Source: an uncultured Acidimicrobiales bacterium
GTDB lineage: Bacteria > Actinomycetota > Acidimicrobiia > Acidimicrobiales > Aldehydirespiratoraceae
Length of the DNA stretch: 64,000 bases
Assembly (NCBI GenBank): GCA_951812975.1
Contig: CATOTC010000002.1
Span: forward strand, 1 to 64,000
Reading direction: 5' to 3'
Below the pieces are notes generated by a model. It searched no databases and was not told where the DNA came from. It saw only the letters and a list, made by a program, of their open reading frames with translations. Positions 25,086-33,463 of this stretch are shown here, piece after piece. Every line of letters starts with the position of its first letter. Position 1 is the first letter of the stretch. Both the position numbers and the translations under genes were made by a program.

Positions 25086-25879
25086 GTTGACACGGTTCCA
25101 AGCGGCCCCATGTCGGCCGCGATCCTGTCTCCGGCTGCGATCGGCACCATCGCACCGAGCGAACCTGTCATCAGGCAGTCACCAGCACGAAGCGGGGTTC
25201 CCACACGGCACATCATGTCAGCCAACCAGATCACCGCTTGCAGGGGATTCCCCATGCAGGCCGAACCCTGCCCGGTAGCAGCGACCTCGTCGTTGACACT
25301 GAGAGCCATCGAGACGGCTCGCACATCGACCGAACCCAGCGCCACGGGCCGAGAACCCAGCACATACAAACCGCAACTGGCATTGTCTGCAACGGTGTCG
25401 ACGATGCTGATATCCCAGTCGGCCACACGGCTCGCCACGATCTCCAGCGCAGGCAGCAGATAGGCGGTGGCACCGATGACGTCGACCACACAGTGCTCCC
25501 CCTTGTCGAGATCATCCTCAAGCACAAAGGCGATCTCTGCTTCCGCTCGGGGCTGCATCAACCTGGTCGCCGGAATTGTCAAGCCGTCAGCAATGCACAT
25601 GTCTGCGAACAAAGTGCCGTAATCGGGCTGAGTCACTCCCAGCTGCTGTTGAATGGCGGCTCCGGTCAACCCGATCTTGCGACCGCTGACCCGCCGACCA
25701 GCAGCGAGATCAAGGCTGATGTTGTGTTGCGCGACCGCGTAGGCAAGATCCACATCACTGTCGGTGCCGAGAATCTCACGCACCGGCGAGCACGGAACGC
25801 CGGACTCCGAAGCGGTGCGCAGATGCTGTGCAGCCGTCTCGATGAGGACTCGATTTGGATCCTGCTCCACGGCGTTCAC
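25073..25879 (-). CDS. 2-keto-4-pentenoate hydratase/fumarylacetoacetate hydrolase family protein
   Basis: 268 residues from GTG 25879, which has GGAGAGG six bases upstream. RRVSGRKIGLTGAAIQQQLGV, YGTLFADM, RAEAEIAFVLEDDL and CGLYVLGSRPV are the conserved blocks of MhpD/DmpE-type hydratases; the acidic residues in AEAEIAF bind the metal. These enzymes hydrate a 2-hydroxypenta-2,4-dienoate in meta-cleavage of aromatic rings. No other meta-cleavage gene is next to it, so the pathway is not confirmed. The last residues are encoded in an intergenic repeat. Confidence 0.87.
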   Translation of the reverse strand: MNAVEQDPNRVLIETAAQHLRTASESGVPCSPVREILGTDSDVDLAYAVAQHNISLDLAAGRRVSGRKIGLTGAAIQQQLGVTQPDYGTLFADMCIADGLTIPATRLMQPRAEAEIAFVLEDDLDKGEHCVVDVIGATAYLLPALEIVASRVADWDISIVDTVADNASCGLYVLGSRPVALGSVDVRAVSMALSVNDEVAATGQGSACMGNPLQAVIWLADMMCRVGTPLRAGDCLMTGSLGAMVPIAAGDRIAADMGPLGTVSTVLV

Positions 25880-26073
25880 CTCAATCCTCTCCAACCAGAC
25901 TAAACCTAGCCTGCCCCAACCCGAACCGGGGATCCAAACCCGCAACACGCGACCCACCACGTTCGATCAGCGCTCCCCCAAGCGGGTACCGCGGCTCCGG
26001 TTGCGCACGGCGAAAGCGCCGCGGAGTTGTCGCAGGGTTGGCAGTGGGGGCGTCGGCCTGCGAACGTTGGGGC

Positions 26074-26964
26074 ATGTCGATCACAGAACAACTAGCTGAA
26101 CCCGGTGTCTGGCAGTTCACCGACGGTCAAAGCGCCCAACAAGCACAGGAGACCGCCGCCCGCATCGAATCGCTCGGCTACTCCGCTCAATGGTTCGGCG
26201 AGGCGATGGGCAAGAACGCCTTCGTCAACGCCGCCACCCTGCTCTTCGGGACGCAGCGGTTGATCATCGCAACCGGAATCGCCGGCATCCACCTGCGTCA
26301 TCCAGCGGCAATGCAGCAGGCCGGACTGGACCTCGCCGAACTCTCGGGAGGTCGCTTCCTGCTCGGGATCGGAGTCTCGCACGCTCCCATGGTCGAAGGG
26401 CTTCGCAACCTGCCCTACGAAAGGCCGCTGTCCACGATGCGCACCTACCTCGAAGCCATGCAGGGCGCGCTCATCATGCCCGCTCCCAAAGTCGAACCGC
26501 CGCCGGTCGTGCTCGCAGCGCTCGGCCCGAAGATGCTCGCATTGTCCGCTGAGAAGGCCGCCGGTGCCCACCCCTACTGGACCACACCGGAGCACACAGC
26601 CCAAGCCCGCCAGATCATGGGGCCCGACGCTCTATTGTGCGTGGAACAGAAGTGCGTGCTGACCACCGACCGAGAGCTCGCGCACACCAGAGCGAACGAG
26701 CAGCTCCAGATGTACGCCACTCTCCCCAACTATCGCAACAGCTGGCTTCGCCTGGGGTTCAGCGAGGAGGAGATCGACTCGCGCGCCGCGCGTTTCGTGG
26801 ACGCGGTCGTTGCCTGGGGCACTGAAGACCAAATCGCCGCACGTATCAAGGCGCACTACGACGCCGGGGCCTCCCATGTCTGCATCCAGGCAGTACCTGC
26901 CGACGGGAACCGCGGACATCCGGACTGGAACCTGCTCGAAGCGCTCGCTCCCATTTCACGATGA
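26074..26964 (+). CDS. LLM-class F420-dependent oxidoreductase
   Basis: 296 residues from ATG 26074. PGVWQFTDGQSAQQAQETAARIE, YSAQWFGEAMGKN and RLIIATGIAGIHLRHPAAMQ show the luciferase-like barrel in the form common in mycobacteria and Acidimicrobiia (read in parts). GGRFLLGIGVSHAP is the usual glycine-rich strand. The TGA stop lies in a 17-bp tandem repeat that also carries the start codon of the next gene. A 194-base divergent region lies upstream. Confidence 0.87.
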   Translation: MSITEQLAEPGVWQFTDGQSAQQAQETAARIESLGYSAQWFGEAMGKNAFVNAATLLFGTQRLIIATGIAGIHLRHPAAMQQAGLDLAELSGGRFLLGIGVSHAPMVEGLRNLPYERPLSTMRTYLEAMQGALIMPAPKVEPPPVVLAALGPKMLALSAEKAAGAHPYWTTPEHTAQARQIMGPDALLCVEQKCVLTTDRELAHTRANEQLQMYATLPNYRNSWLRLGFSEEEIDSRAARFVDAVVAWGTEDQIAARIKAHYDAGASHVCIQAVPADGNRGHPDWNLLEALAPISR

Positions 26965-27005
26965 CCAGATGGGCACGATGACCAGATGGGCACGATGACC
27001 AGATG
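26960..27005 (+). repeat. 17-bp tandem repeat spanning a stop and a start codon
   Basis: The unit GATGACCAGATGGGCAC occurs twice and then a third time in part. The first copy holds the stop codon of the LLM gene (26962-26964) and the third the ATG of the phosphotransferase (27003). Because 17 is not a multiple of three, each unit places ATG in a different frame. Confidence 0.9.
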
Positions 27006-28040
27006 AGTTCAGCGCCTTCGGGAATCAACCCCGATTCTGTGACCGAATGGATTCTGACGCGTCGGCCTGATCTCGCCATCCCGCTCGACTTCGAGTTGAT
27101 CACCGGCGGCGCCTCCAACCTCACCTTCGCGGTCACTGACCAGTCGGGCACGAAGCTGGTGCTGCGGCGCCCTCCGACAGGCCACATCCTGCCCCGCGCC
27201 CACGACATGGCACGCGAGCATCGCATCATCTCCGCGCTGCGAGACACCGATGTACCGGTCCCCGAAGCCGTAGGCCTCTGTACCGACGACTCCGTCAACG
27301 GCGCTGACTTCTACGTTATGGAGTTCGTCGAAGGCTCGATCGTCTTCAACGAGGCCGACGGCAACGCCGTGGACCCCGCATTGCGGCCGGTGATGGCGAA
27401 CTCCCTCACCGACACGCTCGCAGCGCTGCACAAGATCGATCCCACCTCGGTCGGACTCGGCGACCTCGGACGCACCGAAGACTATTGCGCCAGGCAGCTG
27501 CGCCGTTGGAAACGCCAGGTCGACGACGGTTCAGACCGAGTGATGCCGCTGTTCGATGACCTGCACCGGCGGCTGGTCCAGACCGTACCCTCACAACAGG
27601 GCGCCGGGATCGTCCATGGCGACTACCGCCTGGACAACACGATGGTGGGCCATGACGGAACGGTCGCCGCGGTGCTCGACTGGGAGCTGTGCACGCTCGG
27701 CGACGTGCTCGCCGATGTGGCCAGCATGGCGTTGTGGTGGGGCGACGACCCTCGGGCCACGGGCCGTCTGCGCGACGTGCCCACCAAAGCAGACGGCTTC
27801 GGCTCACGCTCAAAGATGCTCGAGCGGTACGGCCAGACTTCAGACCGCGACATCTCGGATCTCCCCTGGTATGTCGCGTTCCAATACTGGCGGATGTCAG
27901 CGATCATCGAAGGGGTCCGGGTGCGCTACGCGGCCGGGGCCATGGGCGATCAGGACGGCACCGCCGACAGCGATGCCAGAGACGGCATCGACTCGATGCT
28001 ACAGATCGCCGACGAGATCCTCACCAGCGGCGAGCTCTAG
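27003..28040 (+). CDS. Phosphotransferase family protein (APH/ACAD10-11 kinase-like)
   Basis: 345 residues. ITGGASNLTFAV with LVLRRPPTGHILPRAHDM is the nucleotide-binding lobe; HGDYRLDNTMVGHDG gives the catalytic Asp and the Asn, and VLDWELCTLGD the metal-binding Asp. This form of the aminoglycoside phosphotransferase fold is found beside acyl-CoA dehydrogenases and is related to the kinase domain of ACAD10/11, which phosphorylates hydroxyacyl-CoA. That specific role is inference here. Its start codon lies in a 17-bp tandem repeat with no clear ribosome binding site, so translation may depend on the upstream LLM gene. Confidence 0.9.
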   Translation: MSSAPSGINPDSVTEWILTRRPDLAIPLDFELITGGASNLTFAVTDQSGTKLVLRRPPTGHILPRAHDMAREHRIISALRDTDVPVPEAVGLCTDDSVNGADFYVMEFVEGSIVFNEADGNAVDPALRPVMANSLTDTLAALHKIDPTSVGLGDLGRTEDYCARQLRRWKRQVDDGSDRVMPLFDDLHRRLVQTVPSQQGAGIVHGDYRLDNTMVGHDGTVAAVLDWELCTLGDVLADVASMALWWGDDPRATGRLRDVPTKADGFGSRSKMLERYGQTSDRDISDLPWYVAFQYWRMSAIIEGVRVRYAAGAMGDQDGTADSDARDGIDSMLQIADEILTSGEL

Positions 28041-28044
28041 CCTC

Positions 28045-29229
28045 TCAAGAACCCCAGCTGACGGGCATCGTGCGGGGGCCCGCGATGAACGACGACTCCT
28101 GTCGTTCGAGCGGTCCGGCGAACTCCAGACCGCGGCAGCGGCCCAGAAACTCACGCAGGATCGCATGAATCTCAATTCGGGCGAGATGACTTCCCAAACA
28201 GTAGTGAGGGCCGCCGGGACCAAAAGCAATATGGGGATTCGGATCCCGTGTCAGATCAAGTTCAGTGGGACGCTCAAACACCAGTGGATCGCGGTTGGCT
28301 GCACCGTAGTAGAGAACCACCCGGTCACCGGCACGAACTGTCCGGCTGCCGATCTCGGCATCGGCGAGAGCCTGGCGCCCCATGCAGACAACAGGGCTGC
28401 AGAACCGCAGCAACTCCTCGGTGGCCGCCGGTAGACGACCGTCGAGGTCTTCAAGGAGCCACGCCAACAGTTCCGGTCGAGACATCAGCGCCTCGATACC
28501 GCCAGCGACCAGATTACGGGTCGTGTCGCCCCCCGCGTCGACGAGCATCATGAAGAAGGCAGCGAAGGCTCCTACGGTCATCTCCTCACCGTCAACCGAA
28601 GCATTGGCGATCACCGAACCGAGATCGTCTCCAGGGTCGGCGCGCCGCTCGTGGTACACCTCCATGCCTCGCCCGACCAGAGCCATGACCGCCTCGGTCC
28701 GCTGCTCCTCGCTGACCGCGGAGCGGTCCGTGTGCAGGATCTCGGTCCAGTGGTACAACTGGCGACCCTCCTGCGGCGGCAACCCCAGCATGTCGGCCAC
28801 CACGAAAGACGGCATTTCACCTGCAACATCGGCCACAAGGTCGCAATGACCCGCATCCTCGACCTCATCGACAATCTGGGAGGCCAGAGCCTCGATCCGC
28901 GCTGTCCATTTCGCGGAACCCCTGGGCGTGAACGCGCTCGAGACCAACCGTCGGTATGCGGTGTGGTTCGGCGGGTCCATCATGATCATCATCGTGCGCA
29001 ACGATTCGAGCGAAGAATCCGGGGCCGGTTCAAACGAGATGCCCCACTCGTTGCTGAATACTCGATGCTCACGCGAGACCTGACGGACCTCGTCATAGCC
29101 GGTCACGGCCCAAAAGAAGCCGTCACCGTGTTCGTGGCGGTAGATCCGGTCATTTGCCAACAACCAGTCGTACTGCTCGACGGGATGCCCATCGGCAAAG
29201 CTCGCAGGACTCGCAAGATCAATCTCCAT
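28045..29229 (-). CDS. Cytochrome P450
   Basis: 394 residues from ATG 29229; a TTG at 29238 is an alternative. All landmarks are present: I-helix DAGGDTTRN at about 241-249, K-helix EELLR, and the heme loop FGPGGPHYCLGSHLAR with the axial Cys. The sequence type (SFEPAPDSSLESLRTMMIMMDPP, read in parts) resembles actinobacterial sterol or fatty-acid P450s such as CYP125/CYP142-like groups, but I cannot fix the family. It needs ferredoxin and a reductase encoded elsewhere. It is convergent with the phosphotransferase gene, four bases apart. Confidence 0.95.
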   Translation of the reverse strand: MEIDLASPASFADGHPVEQYDWLLANDRIYRHEHGDGFFWAVTGYDEVRQVSREHRVFSNEWGISFEPAPDSSLESLRTMMIMMDPPNHTAYRRLVSSAFTPRGSAKWTARIEALASQIVDEVEDAGHCDLVADVAGEMPSFVVADMLGLPPQEGRQLYHWTEILHTDRSAVSEEQRTEAVMALVGRGMEVYHERRADPGDDLGSVIANASVDGEEMTVGAFAAFFMMLVDAGGDTTRNLVAGGIEALMSRPELLAWLLEDLDGRLPAATEELLRFCSPVVCMGRQALADAEIGSRTVRAGDRVVLYYGAANRDPLVFERPTELDLTRDPNPHIAFGPGGPHYCLGSHLARIEIHAILREFLGRCRGLEFAGPLERQESSFIAGPRTMPVSWGS

Positions 29230-29360
29230 GGGAATCAACGTACTCAGCGATCACGATCGCACAGAAATCAATGCTCTCCGCGGAGAACACCCCGACGTCC
29301 CAACGCAACCAACGCCAGATCTGCGGCCGCCCCCGCTCCGCCCGCCGAAAACAACGCGCC

Positions 29361-29632
29361 CAACCAACACCGGTTCAGCCGCGGCTCCAGCTGCGCCCGG
29401 CAAAGACACCGCGCCAACACCCGACCAACCACGGCTCCAGCTAAGCCCGGCAAAGACACCGAGGCCGACACCCGTTCAGCCGCGGCTCCGGCTAAGCCCA
29501 GCGAAACCACGGCTCCGGCTGCGCCCGGCAAAGACACCGCGCCAACGCCCGACCAACCAGGGCTCCGGCTGCGCCCGGCAAAAACACGGCTCCGGCTGCG
29601 CCCGGCAAAAACACGCAACCAACACCGGTTAC
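29361..29632. repeat. Intergenic repeat array with core GGCTCCGGCTGCGCCCGGCA
   Basis: Six imperfect copies of a core of about 30 bp stand between P450 and tpx, with a 15-base direct repeat CAACCAACACCGGTT at both ends (29361 and 29617). The spacing of the copies is irregular, about 25-50 bp. A diverged copy is seen at 25991-26021, in the divergent region before the LLM gene. I see no real gene in 29230-29628; the long open frames there come from the repeat composition. Confidence 0.75.
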
Positions 29633-30126
29633 AGCGCAGACAACGCAGCGTCGTAGTCGGGCTCCTGCGCGATCTCTCCCACGAGTTCAGCATGGACGAC
29701 GGTGCCCGACTCGTCGATCACGACCACAGCACGCGCAGCAAGGCCGGCGAGCAACCCGTCGATGATCCGCACTCCGTAATCGTCGAGCACCTCCGGGTTC
29801 TTGAACGTCGACCCCGTCTTCACGTCCTCGATACCCTCCGCCCCGCAGAAACGACCCGCCGCAGGGGGCAGATCGGCGGAAACACAGAGCACAGTGGCAT
29901 TGTCGAGACCGGCGGCACGCTCATTGAAGGTCCGCACACTGGTGGCGCAGACTCCCGTGTCGATCGAAGGAAAGATATTGAGCACCACTTTCTGTCCGGC
30001 GAAGTCGGCCAACGAGACCGAGCCGAAATCTGCGCCGGTCAGCACGAAGGAGGGCGCAGAGCTGCCAACGGCGGGCAGCGAACCGCTGGTGTTGATGGGG
30101 TTGCCGCCAAGGGTGATTTCAGCCAT
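29629..30126 (-). CDS. tpx: Thiol peroxidase
   Basis: 165 residues, the usual Tpx length. The peroxidatic cysteine is in SIDTGVCATSVRTFN (about residue 60) and the resolving cysteine in PPAAGRFCGAEG (about residue 93). It opens with TLGGNPINTSGSLPAVG, the normal Tpx start. It reduces hydroperoxides using thioredoxin. It is divergent from the SelW-like gene at 30236, another thiol/selenol redox protein, with 109 bases between them. Confidence 0.95.
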   Translation of the reverse strand: MAEITLGGNPINTSGSLPAVGSSAPSFVLTGADFGSVSLADFAGQKVVLNIFPSIDTGVCATSVRTFNERAAGLDNATVLCVSADLPPAAGRFCGAEGIEDVKTGSTFKNPEVLDDYGVRIIDGLLAGLAARAVVVIDESGTVVHAELVGEIAQEPDYDAALSAL

Positions 30127-30235
30127 TTGATCTACTCCAGGTTCAATCTCGAAAGAGGATTACAGACCAAGAGCCTATGTCCGAGGGGACCGAATTCACC
30201 ACTCCCCCGGCGACACTCCCGATAGCCTCTGGCAG

Positions 30236-30502
30236 ATGGGACATATCGTTGACATCAAGTACTGCGTTCCTTGAGACTATTCAAGCTACGCCGTGAGCGC
30301 AGCCAAGGACCTACTCTCGAACTATCAGCACGTGATTGAACGCCTGACGCTGACCATGGGGTCTCAAGGAGTGTTCGACGTCACTGTGGACGGCGACCTC
30401 ATCTACTCCAAAGACCAGACCGGGCGCCACGACGAACCCGGGGAGATCCTCGAACTCTTCGAGAAGGTGGCCGGCGACGTAGGACGCTACGGTCAGGGGT
30501 GA
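30236..30502 (+). CDS. Selenoprotein W-like protein (Rdx/SelT-W-H family), UGA read as selenocysteine
   Basis: 88 residues if TGA 30272-30274 is read as Sec13. From ATG 30236 the frame gives GHIVDIKYCVPUDY, which puts U in the CxxU redox motif of SelW, then LTMGSQGVFDVTVDGDLIYS and TGRHDEPGEILELF, matching the rest of the family. Without readthrough only a 69-residue piece from GTG 30293 would be left, lacking the active site. A hairpin with a CGTGA loop follows the TGA at 17 bases. No strong ribosome binding site is seen. The stop is four bases before the likely start of the PLP decarboxylase. Role: small thioredoxin-fold redox protein. Confidence 0.85.
30285..30303 (+). promoter_or_regulatory. 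Candidate bacterial SECIS hairpin in the SelW-like gene
   Basis: GCTACGCCGTGAGCGCAGC folds as 3 bp, one A-C mismatch, 3 bp, and a five-base loop CGTGA. The loop begins 17 bases after the TGA and has G as its second base with a GT pair, as expected for bacterial SECIS elements, which sit in the coding region just after the UGA. Confidence 0.6.
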
Positions 30503-30506
30503 CACT

Positions 30507-31928
30507 ATTCCCGATCCGCTCGACCTGGACGAGTTCCGCGCCAACGGACATGCGCTAGTCGACTGGATCGCCGACTACCTCGCCGGCATCGAACAACGCC
30601 CGGTACAGGCTCAAGTCTCCCCCGGCGAGGTGCGGGCCATGCTTCCCGCGACCGCGCCTGAATCAGCCGAGCATTTCGACGCGTTGCTGCGCGACCTCGA
30701 CGACGTAGTTGTACCGGGGCTCGCGCAATGGCAGCACCCAGGATGGTTCACCTACTTCCCAGCCCAGTCGTCACCACCTTCGATCCTTGGCGAGATGGCC
30801 TCCGCCGCGCTGGGGGCCCAAGGCATGATGTGGACCACCGCGCCCGCTGCGACCGAGATCGAGTCGCACGTCCTGGACTGGTTCGTAGACCTGACAGGGG
30901 TGCCGCAGGACTGGAAGACGACCGGCAGAGGCGGTGGCGTCATTCAGATGAGCGCTTCGGATTCGACCCACGCCGCCTTGGTCGTGGCACGCGAGGTCTG
31001 TCGCCGACGGAGCGGAGCCGCCGCTGAGCAGATGGTCGCCTACACCTCAACTCAAGCTCACTCGTCGGTAGAGAAGGGCGCACGCGTGGCGGGCATCGGA
31101 AACCTGCGCCTGATCGAAGTCGACGACTGCTTCGCGGCACGCCCCGAAGCCTTGGCCCGGACGATCAACGACGACATCTCGGCAGGCCTGGTCCCGACGT
31201 TCGTGTGTGGATCGGTAGGCACGACCGCGACCACCGCCGTTGATCCGGTTCGGGCGATCGGAGAGATCGCGGCTCAGCACAGTCTCTGGTTCCACGTTGA
31301 TGCCGCCTACGCGGGTTCGGCGATGATCTGTGAAGAGTTCCGCCACTACCAGGACGGTCTTGAACTGGTGGACAGCTACACGTTCAATCCCCACAAATGG
31401 CTGGCTACAAACTTCGACTGCTCCGTGTTCTGGGTGGCTGACCGCAGACCACTGATCGAAACGCTCAGCGTCAGCGCACCATATTTGGCGAACGCCGCCT
31501 CTGACACCGGCGAGGTGATCGACTACCGGGATTGGCAAGTACCGCTGGGAAGGCGATTTCGAGCACTCAAGTTGTGGTGGGTGCTTCGCTGTTTCGGCGC
31601 CGAGGGGTTGCGTGAGCGTATCCGTGCCAACGTGAGGCAGGCTCGCACCCTGGCCGACTGGATAGCAACGCAACCGCAGTTGACACTGATCGCTCCCACC
31701 CCGTTCGCACTGGTCTGCTTCGCCCATGTCGACGGCGACGAGGCAACCCGGCGCCTGCTCGACTCGCTGAACGCCGATAGCAGCGTCTACCTGCTGGGCT
31801 CGGTGATCGACCAAAGGGCCTTCATCAGGGTGTCGATCGGCTCCACCTGGACCACCGATCGTCATGTCGCAGCCCTTCAAGCGCGCATCGAGTCCGCGCT
31901 GGCATCGTCGGCGGGTAACCGGAGCTAG
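30507..31928 (+). CDS. PLP-dependent group II amino-acid decarboxylase
   Basis: About 473 residues. Family blocks are HPGWFTYFPAQSSPPSILGE (about 77-96), STQAHSSVEKGARVAG, VCGSVGTTATTAVDPV, WFHVDAAYAGS and the PLP lysine in FNPHKWLATNFDCS. The conserved N-terminus DEFRANGHALVDWIADYL is coded from at least 30525, yet there is no ATG, GTG or TTG before it in frame; ATT 30507 (with AGGGGTG upstream) or CTG 30525 are the candidates, and GTG 30630 would cut the N-terminal helix. The usual substrates are aromatic amino acids, glutamate or diaminobutyrate; which one is unclear. The stop TAG shares CTAG with the convergent rseP stop. Confidence 0.88.
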   Translation: MPDPLDLDEFRANGHALVDWIADYLAGIEQRPVQAQVSPGEVRAMLPATAPESAEHFDALLRDLDDVVVPGLAQWQHPGWFTYFPAQSSPPSILGEMASAALGAQGMMWTTAPAATEIESHVLDWFVDLTGVPQDWKTTGRGGGVIQMSASDSTHAALVVAREVCRRRSGAAAEQMVAYTSTQAHSSVEKGARVAGIGNLRLIEVDDCFAARPEALARTINDDISAGLVPTFVCGSVGTTATTAVDPVRAIGEIAAQHSLWFHVDAAYAGSAMICEEFRHYQDGLELVDSYTFNPHKWLATNFDCSVFWVADRRPLIETLSVSAPYLANAASDTGEVIDYRDWQVPLGRRFRALKLWWVLRCFGAEGLRERIRANVRQARTLADWIATQPQLTLIAPTPFALVCFAHVDGDEATRRLLDSLNADSSVYLLGSVIDQRAFIRVSIGSTWTTDRHVAALQARIESALASSAGNRS

Positions 31929-33463
31929 AGGTTGATCGGGTCGACGATGTCGCGGAACACAGCAAGCAGACCGACGCCCAGAAGCAGAACCACGACCCCA
32001 TAGGCAACGGGAAGCAGCTTGGCGTAGTCGACCCGGTAGGTGCGCCCGCCGATGGAGCGGATCCGCTCATAGATCGCAACGGCCACATGGCCCCCATCGA
32101 ACGGCGGCAGCGGAATCAGGTTGATCAGGCCAATGGAGATGTTGAGCCCCGCCAGGAAGATCAGCACCGCGTCGAAACCGTCGTCGGTCAACTGGGTGCC
32201 CAACTGCGCCGCACCGTAGATCGAAATGATCCTCTGTTCATCGGGATCACGGGCATCGAGGGAACGAATCGCAACCTCGCGCTCCGCCGCCACACTCGAC
32301 GACACCTGTTCGGCAGGACTGTCGACATCGCCGGTCAACGTGTCAGAAACAAAGTCCTGAAGTCCTCCGCCCGCAACCAACTCCCCCATCCCCACCAAGA
32401 TTGCCTTGGAATAGGATCCGAACCCGGCAATGGAGTCGGCGACACCGTCGACGAAGCCCGACGGTTGCCGGTATCGCCGAGGGCCGACACCGAAGAAGCC
32501 CGAAGTCGCGACTTCCGCGGCCGGTAACTGCGACACCACGGCCTCATCGACGACCAGCAGCTCAGAACCCCCAGCCGGGTCGACGATGAACTGCAGCGGC
32601 TCGCCGGCGGAATCCGCGACCGCGGCGACCACCTCATCCCAGCCGAACACGTTGACCCCTTCGACTGCCAGGATGCGGTCTCTCGGCAGGAGTCCGTCGA
32701 TCGCAGCCGCCCCCTCGTCTGTCAACCGAGAGCCCAGAGTCACCGTCCCGGTCAAGGACTCGCTGCCGCGCCTGTACACCACCTCGACCTCCTGACCACC
32801 ACGAGCAGTCACTACCTCTCCGAACTGGGCGAAGTCGGTGATCTCGATGCCGTCGATCGAGACGATCTCATCTCCTGGCTCGATCCCCAACTCAGACGCC
32901 GCGCTGCGGTCACTGACAGCGGAGACCGACCAACGGTCATCGTCGGTCGGCAGGCCGTAGACCAGCAGCACAATGAACAACAGTGCGATGGCCAACAAGA
33001 AGTGCATGGCTGACCCGGCACTGACCACCAGCAACCTTCTGGGAAACGACTTGACCCGGTAGGTGCGGTGCTCATCGGAGGGCGCCACCACGTCCAGATT
33101 GTTCATCCCGATGATCCGGATATATGCGCCCCCGGGTATCGCTTTGACCCCGAAGGTGGTGTCGCCGCCGCGGAACGACCACAGACGCGGACCGAAACCG
33201 ATGAAGAACTCGGTGACCTTCATGCCCGTCCACCGCGCCGTCACGTAGTGGCCCATCTCGTGCATGAAGATCATGAAGACAATGAACGTCACGATGAACG
33301 CCCAGCTCCAGCTGACAAAAACCCCGAGAGCCACCAGGGCCAGAATCAATATCGCCAACCCGATGAAATCAGTGGACGTATCGGGTTCGCCCGCCACATC
33401 CGAGGCGGTGCGGCCGCGTGCCAGCAAGGGCAACCGGCGCTTGTCAGCGGGCTGATCGGCCAT
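31925..33463 (-). CDS. rseP: Site-2 protease, RseP family zinc metalloprotease
   Basis: 512 residues from ATG 33463, which overlaps the dxr stop as ATGA. HEMGH (in FMHEMGHYVTARW, about 68-80) is the zinc motif in a membrane helix, and LIPLPPFDGGH near the C-terminus is the second conserved membrane motif. PDZ regions lie between (SDRSAASELGIEPGDEIVSI). It cleaves membrane-anchored anti-sigma factors or signal peptide remnants within the bilayer. As last gene of the rpsB-to-rseP block it keeps the normal actinobacterial order. The PDZ part is long, with two segments. Confidence 0.93.
   Translation of the reverse strand: MADQPADKRRLPLLARGRTASDVAGEPDTSTDFIGLAILILALVALGVFVSWSWAFIVTFIVFMIFMHEMGHYVTARWTGMKVTEFFIGFGPRLWSFRGGDTTFGVKAIPGGAYIRIIGMNNLDVVAPSDEHRTYRVKSFPRRLLVVSAGSAMHFLLAIALLFIVLLVYGLPTDDDRWSVSAVSDRSAASELGIEPGDEIVSIDGIEITDFAQFGEVVTARGGQEVEVVYRRGSESLTGTVTLGSRLTDEGAAAIDGLLPRDRILAVEGVNVFGWDEVVAAVADSAGEPLQFIVDPAGGSELLVVDEAVVSQLPAAEVATSGFFGVGPRRYRQPSGFVDGVADSIAGFGSYSKAILVGMGELVAGGGLQDFVSDTLTGDVDSPAEQVSSSVAAEREVAIRSLDARDPDEQRIISIYGAAQLGTQLTDDGFDAVLIFLAGLNISIGLINLIPLPPFDGGHVAVAIYERIRSIGGRTYRVDYAKLLPVAYGVVVLLLGVGLLAVFRDIVDPINL

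Noticed and set aside
29268-29693. Minus-strand open frame of 141 codons between P450 and tpx
   Set aside because: Low-complexity Arg/Gly/Ala product arising from the intergenic repeat and the end of tpx.
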